Origin: an uncultured Saprospiraceae bacterium
GTDB lineage: Bacteria > Bacteroidota > Bacteroidia > Chitinophagales > Saprospiraceae
Direction of reading: 5' to 3'
Assembly: GCA_938015595.1 (NCBI GenBank)
Contig: CALLPI010000008.1
Location: forward strand, 124,001-188,000
DNA length: 64,000 bases
Shown: positions 23,914 to 34,939 of the stretch, piece after piece
How positions within the stretch are numbered: position 1 is the first letter of the stretch
How the letters are laid out: each line of letters opens with the position of its first letter
Program-made: the position numbers and the translations under genes
The notes under the pieces: generated by a model
Databases searched by the model: none
Told to the model about the DNA's origin: nothing
Seen by the model: the letters and a program-made list of their open reading frames with translations, nothing else

Positions 23914-25833
23914 TCACTGCGCAGGATTGGCGGATTCGTTCACATCGCCCGACTTGACGCCGATGACCTGCAGCGTGATATGCTGACTTACATTGGGCAC
24001 AACGATCTGGTTGGGCGTCAGTTCTGATAGTGGATTAGCTGGGTTGGTAAAAGGATAGTTGGCCGGCAAAAACTGCCAAGAGGGTACATCGGGAAACCGA
24101 TCAGTAATGCTGAGAATGAGCCGCCGAATGAGCACTAGGTCCAGGGTAGATACGCTCTTGGAGCCATTGACATCTGCGGCAAACTGTTTGTAGGGGCTGT
24201 TGAGTGACTCAATACTCAGGATCTGGCGCTGAATGCGAATGACATCCTGCGTGGATACGCCGTTGGCGTGGTTATTGTCCTTGAGGAAGTGCAACTCATA
24301 TGTGCCGCCAGCCAGCAGGTCAGTGAATACAAACTCGCCCGAAGCGTCGGATACCAGCGTATCACCGGCATTGCCGGTTATCCATACTTTCACGCCTGGA
24401 ATGGGCGCGCCCCCCTCAGTACGAATACTGCCAGCAATGGCTACCAGTGCATTGGTGGGGTTTTCCATGCCGCTGAGGGTTATGGAGTCCTTGTTGGCGG
24501 GGTCTAGCCAGTCGCGCAGGCGGTTGGTTTGTGCACCTCCGCCATTCCAGGCCAGGGCTAGGCGAGCAAAGTAAGCAATGGAGGTGTCGCAGTGTAGGAG
24601 GCCACCGTGCAGATTGCCCACCACGAGTTTGTGCTGGTTGAACAAAGCTGCACCTGAGGACCCCTCCTGGAAAGCGCCGATTTTAGGCCTTACACGAAAG
24701 TGGTGCTGTGTGGGCGTCACTAGGTTTTGCTGTGGCCAATTGATGGGAGTGTTCTGGATGACCGCCGGGAGTGTATCCACGCTGATTTTCTTGATATCGC
24801 CCCGAGGATGATGAATAAAGGTAGAACGGGCGGGTATGCTGGTGCTGCGGTCCCATCCAGCAAAGTAGGCCTGAAAGTTGCCAGGTACTTGCTGGAAAAG
24901 TTCCACTAGTAAGAAGTCGTTTTCGCGGCGGCCAGCTTTGAGGTCGCAGCCTAGCAAGGAAAAGTAGGGCGGTTCTGCAGCCGGGTTGGTACAAGTAGAG
25001 CTTTGGTACAGAAAGTCAAAGCGCCATAAGTCCCACAGTGGAGTATAGCCATCAATAGCGTGATAGGCCGTGAGCACGTAGGGCGTGGCGTTTTTGTTGG
25101 TGTTATTGAGCAGCGTACCGGTAAAGTCGCCAATACCCTGCTGCACCACCACACGAATGTGACACACACTGCGCTTTTGAGGTTCTAAGGTGTCACCAGG
25201 TGGACAAGCGGCATTGACGTGGCAAGGCCAGGAGGCTCCAAAGCCCCAGTTTTGCGTGGATTGGGCTGATTTTTCTGCTAGAGGCTTGTAGGCATAATCT
25301 ACCCGGAAGATGCGAAAGGTGCCCTGGCTGCGCTGCGAGGCTGGCTCAAAGTATTCGATGAGTGCAGTGTGGCCGTGCACAAATCCTGTGAGGAAGCGGT
25401 TGGTACGGCTGTTGTGCTTGTGGGTATAAGCGCCCAGTACTTGCTGCCCGTCGGGAGAGTACATAAACAAGCGCGCCCCTGGTGGCAGGTAGAAGTCTTC
25501 GTATAATACAGCCAGCCCCTGGGCGTCGGAGGCATGCAGTTTCAGTGTCCAGAAGCGGTCGCCGTTAGGTAGCTCTGTCCACTGGCCGGCACTTTGGAAG
25601 TCGAGATTTGTCGGGATGGGTACAGAAATTCGGTAAAAGTCCGGGCGTTGAGCGTCTTCTTCCAAGGCGGTTTTCAGATCAGGCACTGGCAACGAGACAG
25701 TCTCTATTGCTTGATTTTGAGCCAGATAATAGGGGGTGAGCCCCCAGGGGTGCCCTCCCGAACCCTGCTGCCCCCAGGCAGAAAGACCCGCAAGCACCCC
25801 GGCCATGAGTAGGCCAACATATACAACCCTCAT
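23914..25833 (-). CDS. Secreted trypsin-like serine protease with dockerin-type repeats
   Basis: A 639-residue exported protein. Signal peptide MRVVYVGLLMAGVLAGLSAWG, an N-terminal beta domain, then a chymotrypsin-fold peptidase like lysyl endopeptidase: His in YVLTAYHAIDG, Asp in RENDFLLVEL, Ser in QEGSSGAALFN. Next is a carboxypeptidase-regulatory-like beta domain (PIPGVKVWITGNAGDTLVSD), then two calcium-loop repeats of dockerin type I (DNNHANGVSTQDVIRIQRQI and DVNGSKSVSTLDLVLIRRLI). It ends GVKSGDVNESANPAQ without the usual T9SS sorting domain. The ORF-track start at 25845 is TTG; ATG 25833 is right. A TATCTTTG -7 box sits upstream. Confidence 0.88.
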   Translation of the reverse strand: MRVVYVGLLMAGVLAGLSAWGQQGSGGHPWGLTPYYLAQNQAIETVSLPVPDLKTALEEDAQRPDFYRISVPIPTNLDFQSAGQWTELPNGDRFWTLKLHASDAQGLAVLYEDFYLPPGARLFMYSPDGQQVLGAYTHKHNSRTNRFLTGFVHGHTALIEYFEPASQRSQGTFRIFRVDYAYKPLAEKSAQSTQNWGFGASWPCHVNAACPPGDTLEPQKRSVCHIRVVVQQGIGDFTGTLLNNTNKNATPYVLTAYHAIDGYTPLWDLWRFDFLYQSSTCTNPAAEPPYFSLLGCDLKAGRRENDFLLVELFQQVPGNFQAYFAGWDRSTSIPARSTFIHHPRGDIKKISVDTLPAVIQNTPINWPQQNLVTPTQHHFRVRPKIGAFQEGSSGAALFNQHKLVVGNLHGGLLHCDTSIAYFARLALAWNGGGAQTNRLRDWLDPANKDSITLSGMENPTNALVAIAGSIRTEGGAPIPGVKVWITGNAGDTLVSDASGEFVFTDLLAGGTYELHFLKDNNHANGVSTQDVIRIQRQILSIESLNSPYKQFAADVNGSKSVSTLDLVLIRRLILSITDRFPDVPSWQFLPANYPFTNPANPLSELTPNQIVVPNVSQHITLQVIGVKSGDVNESANPAQ

Positions 25834-25869
25834 AGCATTATGCAATTAATACATGGCAAATGTCTTGTA

Positions 25870-25877
25870 CAAAGATA
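25870..25877 (-). promoter_or_regulatory. -7 promoter box TATCTTTG for the dockerin protease
   Basis: Exact TANNTTTG match on the minus strand, 36 bases before the ATG at 25833. It supports the internal start of the protease gene. No clear TTTG is found at the -33 spacing. Confidence 0.5.
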
Positions 25878-25956
25878 CAAGTTTTGTGCGGTTTAGTTGC
25901 TCTCTTATACCTGTAGGATGCGGTGCTGCGGGGCACGTTGGCTTCCTGAGGTGAGA

Positions 25957-26029
25957 TATACTTGGGCTCGCCAGTTTCTGTGTATAAATATCTGTAAATC
26001 ATACACAAAACTTGGCGTTGCTCAGTGTA
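25957..26029. repeat. Palindromic interspersed repeat, copy A
   Basis: TATACTTGGGCTCGCCAG...ATACACAAAACTTGGCGTTGCTCAGTGTA, an imperfect inverted repeat with arms around GTGTAT/ATACAC and a 15-nt loop. It shares the left flank TATACTT.G.CTCGCCA with copies B and C, and the right flank GGCGTTGCTCAGT with copy C. It lies between the nbaC stop and the protease promoter. Confidence 0.65.
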
Positions 26030-26117
26030 GCCGCCTGACGGGGTTTATTAGCTGGGTATTGGTTAAGGTGATGTGTGTGGGGCGAAAAAAGGTAGGCTGT
26101 ACGAAAGCAGCGTTTGG

Positions 26118-26636
26118 CTACACCTTCTCCATCATCTGGCCACAGTGCTTGCAGGTGCGGTGGTCTTCCGACGCCATGAACTCTTGGATGGCAGCTTTGA
26201 TCTGCGTACCAATGTCTTGCAAGGCAAAACTGGCCTCGTAGAGTTTTTGGTGGCAGTTCTCACAAAACCACATCAGTTTGTCCATCTCGCCGGGCTTGCG
26301 GTAGCGCTCAATCACTAGGCCAACCGTGTCGGCAGGGCGCTGAGGCGAGTGCGGCACGCGGGGCGGTAGCAGGAACATCTCGCCCTCGCGGATGTGGATG
26401 GTTTCAGGTGTGCCATCGTCGTGGATAATCTTGACGCTGATGTCGCCTTTAAGCTGATAAAACAACTCTTCACCGTCTTCGTAGTGATAGTCCTTACGAC
26501 CGTTTGGCCCACCTACTACCATGATGATATAGTCATCATTGCCTTTGTATATCTGGTGGTTGCCAACAGGAGGCTGCAGCAGGTGTCGGTTGTCAGTGAT
26601 CCATTGGTGCAGGTTGAATGGTCGGGCTATGGCCAT
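26118..26636 (-). CDS. nbaC: 3-hydroxyanthranilate 3,4-dioxygenase
   Basis: A 172-residue cupin dioxygenase that opens the ring of 3-hydroxyanthranilate to 2-amino-3-carboxymuconate semialdehyde, the precursor of quinolinate for NAD in the kynurenine route. Iron ligands are visible as His and Glu in KDYHYEDGEELFYQ and His in PPRVPHSPQRP; conserved substrate-binding Arg lies nearby (NGRKDYH). The C-terminal CENC...CKHC pair is the rubredoxin-like second metal site of the bacterial enzymes. Length is typical. No other kynurenine-pathway gene is adjacent. Confidence 0.95.
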   Translation of the reverse strand: MAIARPFNLHQWITDNRHLLQPPVGNHQIYKGNDDYIIMVVGGPNGRKDYHYEDGEELFYQLKGDISVKIIHDDGTPETIHIREGEMFLLPPRVPHSPQRPADTVGLVIERYRKPGEMDKLMWFCENCHQKLYEASFALQDIGTQIKAAIQEFMASEDHRTCKHCGQMMEKV

Positions 26637-26702
26637 AGTACAAAGTTTTTTTATGTGGTAAATTTACGCTAAAATTGCCCAACGTAAAAGTCGTTTTGCA
26701 TT

Positions 26703-27488
26703 ATGAATTTGAATTTGCATGGCAAAAACGCCCTGGTGGGCGGCAGCAGCAAAGGCATAGGCAAGGCCATTGCTGCAGAACTGGCGCTCCTGGGCGCCAA
26801 CGTGACCTTGGTAGCCCGCTCGGCAGAGGTGATGGCTGAACTTAGCCGGCAATTGCATCGCGGCCCTGGGCAAGCCCACGACTTTCTGGTCATAGACTAT
26901 GCCAATCTTGCCGATGTGCACAGCAAGGTATCGGCATTGGCTTCTGAAAAAACCATTCATATCCTGGTGAACAATACCGGCGGCCCAGCTAGCGGTCCTC
27001 TGCTAGCAGCCGATGTAGCCGCCTTGGAAGCTGCCTTTCAACAACACGTGCTGGTCAATCAAATGATGGCACAACTGCTTGTGCCTGGCATGATCCGCGC
27101 CGGCTATGGCCGCATCATCAATGTCATTTCCACCTCGGTGAAAGCCCCCCTGGACGATCTTGGCGTATCCAATACTATCCGCGCCGCCGTGGCCAACTGG
27201 GCTAAAACCTTGGCTAATGAACTGGGCAGGCACGGTATCACTATAAATAACGTGCTGCCTGGCCTGACCAATACCGACCGCCTGCACGAACTCATAGAGA
27301 AAAAAGCCGCCGACACAAACGCTTCTTTCGAGGCTGTAGCCGCCGCTATGCGTACCAGCGTGCCAGCTCAGCGTTTTGGAGAGCCGGAGGAAATTGCCGC
27401 CGCCGCAGCATTCCTGGCTACGCCTGCCGCTGCTTACATCAATGGAACCAATATTACAGTGGACGGCGGGCGCACGCGCAGCCTTTGA
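26703..27488 (+). CDS. SDR-family oxidoreductase with atypical active site
   Basis: A 261-residue Rossmann-fold short-chain dehydrogenase/reductase. The cofactor glycine motif GGSSKGIGKAIA, the NNTGGP structural motif and the C-terminal TVDGGRTRSL are all present. The catalytic YxxxK is not: the aligned position reads VSNTIRAAV, with Ser and Arg in place of Tyr and Lys, while an upstream Ser in VISTSVK remains. SDRs with this SN..R pattern form a known divergent group annotated as 3-oxoacyl-ACP-reductase-like. The substrate is unknown. It is followed by the metal-receptor gene after a 28-bp gap containing a 10-bp tandem duplication. Confidence 0.88.
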   Translation: MNLNLHGKNALVGGSSKGIGKAIAAELALLGANVTLVARSAEVMAELSRQLHRGPGQAHDFLVIDYANLADVHSKVSALASEKTIHILVNNTGGPASGPLLAADVAALEAAFQQHVLVNQMMAQLLVPGMIRAGYGRIINVISTSVKAPLDDLGVSNTIRAAVANWAKTLANELGRHGITINNVLPGLTNTDRLHELIEKKAADTNASFEAVAAAMRTSVPAQRFGEPEEIAAAAAFLATPAAAYINGTNITVDGGRTRSL

Positions 27489-27497
27489 GTGCGTCTT

Positions 27498-27517
27498 TTG
27501 ACCAATATTGACCAATA
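27498..27517 (+). repeat. Tandem 10-bp duplication TTGACCAATA x2
   Basis: TTGACCAATA is repeated exactly head to tail, and the second copy runs into the ATG of the next gene. It places an alternative TTG nine bases ahead of the true start, which explains the ORF-track start at 27508. Confidence 0.6.
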
Positions 27518-28323
27518 TGCACCCCCGCCGCTTATTTACCGACCAGATGGGGCGTGTGGTAGCCGTGCACTTCCCGCCCCAGCGCATCGTATCTCTAGTG
27601 CCTTCCCAGACGGAGTTGCTGTACGACTTGGGGCTGGACGATCGTGTGGTAGGCATTACCAAATATTGCGTGCATCCGCCAGAGTGGTTTCGTACTAAAA
27701 CCCGCGTTGGTGGCACCAAGCAGATCCACCTGGATCGTGTAGCCGCCCTGCAACCAGACCTCCTCATTGGCAACAAGGAGGAGAATACCCAGGAACAGGT
27801 ATTGGCGCTGGCTGAGCGCTTTCCTGTGTGGCTGAGCGATGTACAAACCTTGCCCGACGCCTTGGCCATGATACAGGCCGTTGGCCAGATCACCAATACA
27901 GAACCGCAGGCTTTCGAGTGGGCGGCGCGTATTGAACGCGCCTTTGGCCAATTGGCCGCACAGATGGCCTCCCAGCCCAAGCGCCGCGCCGCCTACCTCA
28001 TCTGGCGCAAGCCTTGGATGGTGGCAGCCTCCAGCACGTTCATTCACGAGATGATGACCCTGGGCGGCTGGGAAAATGTGTTTGCCAGTCTGAAGCGATA
28101 CCCTGAAGTCAGCGAAGTGCAATTGGCGCAAGCCCAACCTGATTACGTACTGTTGTCGTCGGAGCCGTATCCCTTTGCTGAAAAGCATGTAGTAGAGATA
28201 CAGGCGCTGTGCCCGCAGGCTAGGGTGTTGCTGGTCAATGGCGAGATGTTTTCCTGGTATGGCAGCCGGCTGCTACGGGCGGCAGAGTATTTGGGGATGC
28301 TGCTGCAAGAGGCAGTCAGATAA
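27517..28323 (+). CDS. Helical-backbone metal receptor (BtuF/TroA-like binding protein)
   Basis: A 268-residue protein with the two-lobed BtuF/FhuD fold: N-lobe RIVSLVPSQTELLYDLGLDDRVVGITKYCVHP, the link segment AALQPDLLIGNKEENTQE, and a long backbone helix. Family members bind cobalamin, haem or siderophore ligands for ABC importers. This one has no signal peptide or lipobox, and no ABC permease or ATPase is adjacent, so a cytosolic or moonlighting role is possible. The ATG at 27517 is used instead of the TTG at 27508. Likely co-transcribed with the SDR gene. Confidence 0.82.
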   Translation: MHPRRLFTDQMGRVVAVHFPPQRIVSLVPSQTELLYDLGLDDRVVGITKYCVHPPEWFRTKTRVGGTKQIHLDRVAALQPDLLIGNKEENTQEQVLALAERFPVWLSDVQTLPDALAMIQAVGQITNTEPQAFEWAARIERAFGQLAAQMASQPKRRAAYLIWRKPWMVAASSTFIHEMMTLGGWENVFASLKRYPEVSEVQLAQAQPDYVLLSSEPYPFAEKHVVEIQALCPQARVLLVNGEMFSWYGSRLLRAAEYLGMLLQEAVR

Positions 28324-28534
28324 CTTCTTGATAACAAAACGGTCTGATTTCAGCCCCAAGCACTTCTTTGAGCCGAGCCATCTTAGGGCGAGATGTTAAA
28401 GTATCTACATAAACTTTTATGAGCTAGATAAAATAGACGCAGTCTATGATAGAATAGGGATTTTCAGTTTGCTGCCGCGCAGGATAAGCGTACTTTTGAA
28501 GTGCTGAATGCTTCTCCGCGCCGCATAGCGGTAA

Positions 28535-30811
<2,277 letters not shown>

Positions 30812-31029
30812 TTTTATTGTGCGGGGAGGCGCTGAGACACAACGTATCTCGGGGCAAAAGCTCATTGAGCGCTGTGTGCCAGCGCCCTTCCTCATCTGCT
30901 ATTCATCAGTGTTCTTACATCCTGCTCCAGTAGGTAGAGGGCGGATGGAGGGCCTGTTTATACACTGGGCTCGCGCAAAGGCAGCAAAGGGCATAAAATG
31001 GGCTATTTCCATCCCGGCACTGCCACTAC

Positions 31030-32232
31030 TTAGAACCTCCTCACTTGCACTGGTGCCAGTCCATTGCAGAAATCCCGCGCATCTGTAAATTTTGGGGCAA
31101 TAACCTCTTGACCATTCGCACTGATGAAGACTATTTTTTGCTGAATGAGTGCCCGAGCCAAGCCTTCTTTGAATGGCCAGGCCAAGTTGTAGCAAGGTTT
31201 AATGGCGACATAGCCATCTTTATGAAAGTATCCCCATAAGCCATTTTGCATGAATGGCGCCAATTGTTCTTCAAAATTATACAATTGCTCAAACTGTGGC
31301 GCCAGTACTTCATGGCCTTTACGGTCAATTAATCCATAGAGGTTGTCTTGCTCTACACCCCAGCGCTTCTCTCCTGCATACCACATATAAGAATAGCGCG
31401 GCATCACAGCCCATTCGCCTTTCATGTCAATTAATCCGTACAATCCTGCAGACTGCGCCACAGCTAGCCCTTCCGAGAAATCGCCGGCACTCTCGAATCT
31501 GGGCGAGATAACTACTGTGCCTGACTTGCCACAATAGCCATATAGTCCATCTTGTTTTATTCTGGCCATGCCTTGCGAGAAGGGAAAAACCTGCTCAAAC
31601 AGCAAGGGCAGTACAATATTTCCGGTAGTATCTATAAGGCCATACAAATCATTAGAACCAACAACGGCATAGCCGCGCTGAAAAACAGGGGAGGCATCGT
31701 CATACACAGGCTCTATGACCAACTCGCCCTGGCGGCTGATGTAGCCGAATTGCTGCCTTATGCGCACTCTGGCCCGGCCAAAGTGAAAATCATCGGCTTC
31801 TTCGTACACTGGAGGGATACCCCATTGGCCTGTAGTATCTATAAAGCCGTAGGTGCCTTCCGCTGACATGACCCTGCCCAAGCCTTCTGAAAATGGCCAT
31901 GCGGCGCGGTACTGCAAGGGAATGACCTCTTTGCCCTGTGCGTTAATGTATCCCCAGCGGCCTTTTCGGCGTACAACAGCAAAGCCTTCTGAAAATGAAG
32001 ACACCTCGTCATATCGGGTTTTAATTACCAGTTGCCCCTGTGTATCTATGAAACCCCACTTGAAGCGAGTGCTTTCATAGTCTGATTCAAAGCTGTCTTT
32101 TGTTGCAGAAGAAAGCAAGAGTGACCCTTTGTTGTCTTGTTGGCATGAGGCCAAGAGCAGCAACAAACAGCTGACGCAGGTAAAAGCCGACGCAAGGTAG
32201 GTTAATCTTACACTTTGGTTCGCAAGGGGCAT
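31030..32232 (-). CDS. WG-repeat lipoprotein
   Basis: A 400-residue protein made of tandem WG (KWG Leptospira) repeats of about 50 residues, seen as recurring WGFIDTQG, YGFIDTTG, YGLIDTTG, YGLIDRKG, WGYFHKDG units each followed by a hydrophobic strand and a FSEGLA-type motif. The N-terminus has a hydrophobic segment ending LLLLASCQQ, a lipobox, so it is probably anchored in the outer or inner membrane. WG repeats form beta-propeller-like binding surfaces; ligand unknown. It is not clearly part of an operon. Confidence 0.9.
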   Translation of the reverse strand: MPLANQSVRLTYLASAFTCVSCLLLLLASCQQDNKGSLLLSSATKDSFESDYESTRFKWGFIDTQGQLVIKTRYDEVSSFSEGFAVVRRKGRWGYINAQGKEVIPLQYRAAWPFSEGLGRVMSAEGTYGFIDTTGQWGIPPVYEEADDFHFGRARVRIRQQFGYISRQGELVIEPVYDDASPVFQRGYAVVGSNDLYGLIDTTGNIVLPLLFEQVFPFSQGMARIKQDGLYGYCGKSGTVVISPRFESAGDFSEGLAVAQSAGLYGLIDMKGEWAVMPRYSYMWYAGEKRWGVEQDNLYGLIDRKGHEVLAPQFEQLYNFEEQLAPFMQNGLWGYFHKDGYVAIKPCYNLAWPFKEGLARALIQQKIVFISANGQEVIAPKFTDARDFCNGLAPVQVRRF

Positions 32233-32373
32233 ATTGTAGTATTTTTGTTTTACTCACAATATGACGGAGCAATTATAGGAAAGTAGCGGCACTCCCTCTC
32301 AAAAAAATTAGAGATACGCGCTCCTTGGGGCAGTCAAGGGGTTATTTTCAGGGCCAGGGGACGCCCTGCTTCG

Positions 32374-32808
32374 TCAGGCACGTGCTGCTTTTCGACTTAA
32401 CACTACCGAGCCGGGTATGCAGGGATTACCTTGCGTATGCCCCATCCATGAGCCGGAGAGCGTAGGGGTTTGGTTGGGTGTGCCGTAGGTTAGCTTATAT
32501 GCCTTAATACACCACTCTAAGCCGGGGATTTTCCTGGAGTCCACAATGCGCGTTTCCTGAAGTATCACTTCGTTGCCCTGTATTTCTCCCTGGAGTTCTA
32601 CGATGGCGTAGATGTTGTCCACATACACGTAGGAGCGGCCATAGAGTTTGTTGCCCTTCTGGTGCAAGAATATTTCGAACTCGTATTTGGGTTTGTATCC
32701 GCCTTCTTTTTGAGTAATGATGCCTTTCCACAGGCCAGAGAGGTTGAGTTTTTGAGCTGACAGCCCTGTGCACCACAAGCCAAAAATCAGCAAGAACAAA
32801 ATACGCAT
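32374..32808 (-). CDS. Small secreted protein of unknown function
   Basis: A 144-residue protein with a signal peptide (MRILFLLIFGLWCTGLSAQ) and an all-beta mature part with lipocalin-like alternation (LNLSGLWKGIITQ..., YEFEIFLHQKGNKLYGRSYV). Similar Bacteroidota proteins are annotated only as hypothetical. It starts 6 bp after the rsmD stop and is probably translated from the same mRNA as rsmD and the DUF3822 gene. Confidence 0.75.
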   Translation of the reverse strand: MRILFLLIFGLWCTGLSAQKLNLSGLWKGIITQKEGGYKPKYEFEIFLHQKGNKLYGRSYVYVDNIYAIVELQGEIQGNEVILQETRIVDSRKIPGLEWCIKAYKLTYGTPNQTPTLSGSWMGHTQGNPCIPGSVVLSRKAARA

Positions 32809-32814
32809 GCGTTT

Positions 32815-33378
32815 TCAGATCGTTTCCGCAGGCCCTGCGGAGGGATGAAAAATACTGAAAATGGTCTTTCCATAGTGCCGCTCCTCTTTGTAGTGAGGGT
32901 GGAGGCGAAACTCGTGCTGCGGGCTATGCTCCAGTACAAACCAGCCTCCCGGCTTCAGCAGATGTAACGAAAAAATCAGATCTGGTATTTCAGGAATGTT
33001 GGGCAAAGGATAAGGCGGGCCGGCAAAAATATAGTCGTATTGCTCCTGGCAAGTACGCAAAAACCGAAATACATCGCCTTTGACGATACGCAGGCAGTCC
33101 TCCACGGCCAGGGCGGCGGCTGTTTTCCTCACAAAGTCTACGCAACCTGAAAATTTATCCACATAAGTGACATCCCGGCAGCCTCTGGAAATAAACTCGT
33201 AGCTATGGCTACCCGTACCTCCAAAGAGGTCAAGTACTTTGATGGTCTCAAAGTCAAAGTAGTTGTTCAGGATATTGAAAAGTCCTTCCCTGGCGTAGTC
33301 TGTAGTGGGGCGGGTAGGCCAGTTATCGGCAGGAGGATGAAAGCGCCTGCCCTTGAATTTACCGGAAATGATGCGCAT
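32815..33378 (-). CDS. rsmD: RsmD-family 16S rRNA (guanine-N2)-methyltransferase
   Basis: A 187-residue Rossmann-fold methyltransferase of the RsmD family, which methylates G966 of 16S rRNA. Seen: the N-terminal MRIISGKFKGRR, RPTTDYAREGLFNIL, SAM motif I VLDLFGGTGSHSYEF and acidic motif II VTYVDKF. The catalytic motif IV, normally DPPY, reads AGPPYPLP here, with Gly replacing Asp; that residue contacts the target amino group, so activity may be altered. Downstream of DUF3822 by 24 bp, the standard Bacteroidota arrangement. Confidence 0.9.
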   Translation of the reverse strand: MRIISGKFKGRRFHPPADNWPTRPTTDYAREGLFNILNNYFDFETIKVLDLFGGTGSHSYEFISRGCRDVTYVDKFSGCVDFVRKTAAALAVEDCLRIVKGDVFRFLRTCQEQYDYIFAGPPYPLPNIPEIPDLIFSLHLLKPGGWFVLEHSPQHEFRLHPHYKEERHYGKTIFSIFHPSAGPAETI

Positions 33379-33402
33379 GGCCGAAGTAATATTAGAAGAG
33401 CG

Positions 33403-34263
33403 TCAGGGGCGTCGCAGGCTGATCAAATTTGCATACCAGTGACAGCGGTCTTCGGAGATGCCGGGCAGTGCTTGTATTCTTTGCTGCTGGGTAGTCCAAG
33501 GATGAATGATCTCGAAATAGCGTTGAAGCAACTTGAATACCTCGGAGTCAAGAGTAAGTCTGCCGGAGAGGTATAGTGGCGCCCCCTCATTGCTCAGTTG
33601 CGCGGTATGGCATCCAAGCAGGGTAAAATAGAGGAAGTCGCGGGCGCTATACCAGTCAAAAGTATTGAAAAACCGAAGCGCAGCGCCATCCATAACCGCT
33701 ACCATGAGATGACGGCCAAAGCAATGTGCAAATACGGCTCTGTCGGTAGAGTGCTCTATCCTTGCCTGGCGATGTATTGCCTCCAGCCAAGTGGTAGCGC
33801 CGTGCCGCAGTTGCGCCAGGGGCTGAATGTCGGACAACAGGGAGGTCAGCGAAGTCGGAAACGGCCATACCAAATATGTCTGCAGGGCAGGCAAGGCGTC
33901 GTACAATATGGTATGATTAGCCGGCATTTTGCTTTGCGTCAGCCAGTATTCCTGTGCGCGGGTAGGATCAAAAAAACGAGCTGGTGCCAACATACATTCT
34001 TGCTGCAGAAATGCCCAGGTAGTGGCGCTGTACCCGGGCTGAGCGAGTGCTGGCTCTACCTCCAGTACTTGCTTTACTGCTGTATGTAGGGTGGCACCTT
34101 CCGGTAGGGCATAGTCTTTCCACAGCAACGAGCCTGCTGTAGGATGGTACACCTCAAAACACACACTGTCCGTCCCGACTAGGACGGACAGTGTACTTTC
34201 GGGCGTCACGGCGTCGGGCAGATACTGCGGATGCTGAAACGATGCACTTACCTGGATTCCCAA
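33403..34263 (-). CDS. DUF3822-family protein
   Basis: A 286-residue protein matching DUF3822, a Bacteroidota family routinely encoded just before rsmD. It has an actin-like/ATPase-fold flavour (TLSVLVGTDSVCFEVYHP at the N-terminus and a second strand set near FAHCFGRHLMVAVMDGAALRFFNTF), but no function is established. No ATG is available near the N-terminus; the likely start is the TTG at 34263, which overlaps the upstream gene by 16 bp, suggesting translational coupling. Confidence 0.85.
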   Translation of the reverse strand: MGIQVSASFQHPQYLPDAVTPESTLSVLVGTDSVCFEVYHPTAGSLLWKDYALPEGATLHTAVKQVLEVEPALAQPGYSATTWAFLQQECMLAPARFFDPTRAQEYWLTQSKMPANHTILYDALPALQTYLVWPFPTSLTSLLSDIQPLAQLRHGATTWLEAIHRQARIEHSTDRAVFAHCFGRHLMVAVMDGAALRFFNTFDWYSARDFLYFTLLGCHTAQLSNEGAPLYLSGRLTLDSEVFKLLQRYFEIIHPWTTQQQRIQALPGISEDRCHWYANLISLRRP

Positions 34264-34838
34264 TTGCCGGATAGGTTAGGTTGAGTCATATTTCCGAACT
34301 TGAGGTAAGACTCTGGGTCGTATGCCTTGTCGTATTTGGCAAAGGATGGGCTGGCAAATTTGCCCATGAAGTGCTTGCGCTGCACCTTACATTCCACTAC
34401 GGGCACCAAAGTACCCTGGTAGGTGAGGGTATCAGCGGTCATTTCAAACTTTTGTTTGCCATCCGTAAAAGGCACAAAGGGTAGGGTAGCGAGGTCAATC
34501 CCCAAAGATTTTATAGAGTCAATAGCTGGCTGATAGAATGTATCATACTTGACCACACCTTTGAAATTGGGGTCGTCGAGGTCACCAATGACGCTGATAA
34601 TCTTGAATTTGCCGGTAGTAAGGACCTTCTCAAGTGTATCGAAGTTGGGTGCAAACACTCCGGTAATGTCGCGGAAGCGCTCTTGTGCTGTTCTGATTTT
34701 TATTAGTTGGGCAATGACGGCTTCTTCGCGGCGGGTACGCTCTTTCTTGAATTCGATAGGCTCTCGGATGCTGCTGTAGAGTAAATAGGCCAGGCCAATG
34801 GTGACTAGAAGTAAGATAATGTTGATGACGATTCTCAT
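34248..34838 (-). CDS. Membrane-anchored hypothetical protein
   Basis: A 196-residue protein with one N-terminal transmembrane helix (MRIVINIILLLVTIGLAYLLY) followed by a charged helix and a soluble domain; the shape resembles pseudopilin-like proteins, with a conserved IRTAQERFRDITGVFAPNFDTL segment seen in Bacteroidota hypotheticals. Function unknown. It sits between bactofilin and DUF3822 and overlaps the latter. Confidence 0.78.
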   Translation of the reverse strand: MRIVINIILLLVTIGLAYLLYSSIREPIEFKKERTRREEAVIAQLIKIRTAQERFRDITGVFAPNFDTLEKVLTTGKFKIISVIGDLDDPNFKGVVKYDTFYQPAIDSIKSLGIDLATLPFVPFTDGKQKFEMTADTLTYQGTLVPVVECKVQRKHFMGKFASPSFAKYDKAYDPESYLKFGNMTQPNLSGNWESR

Positions 34839-34939
34839 TTTCGGTTTGTTTTGATGCAGGTATGGAACAATTCAAGCAAATATGCTGCAATGATAGCAAG
34901 AAAACCACTATTCAAAAACAACCCTGTTTAAAAAGAGCG

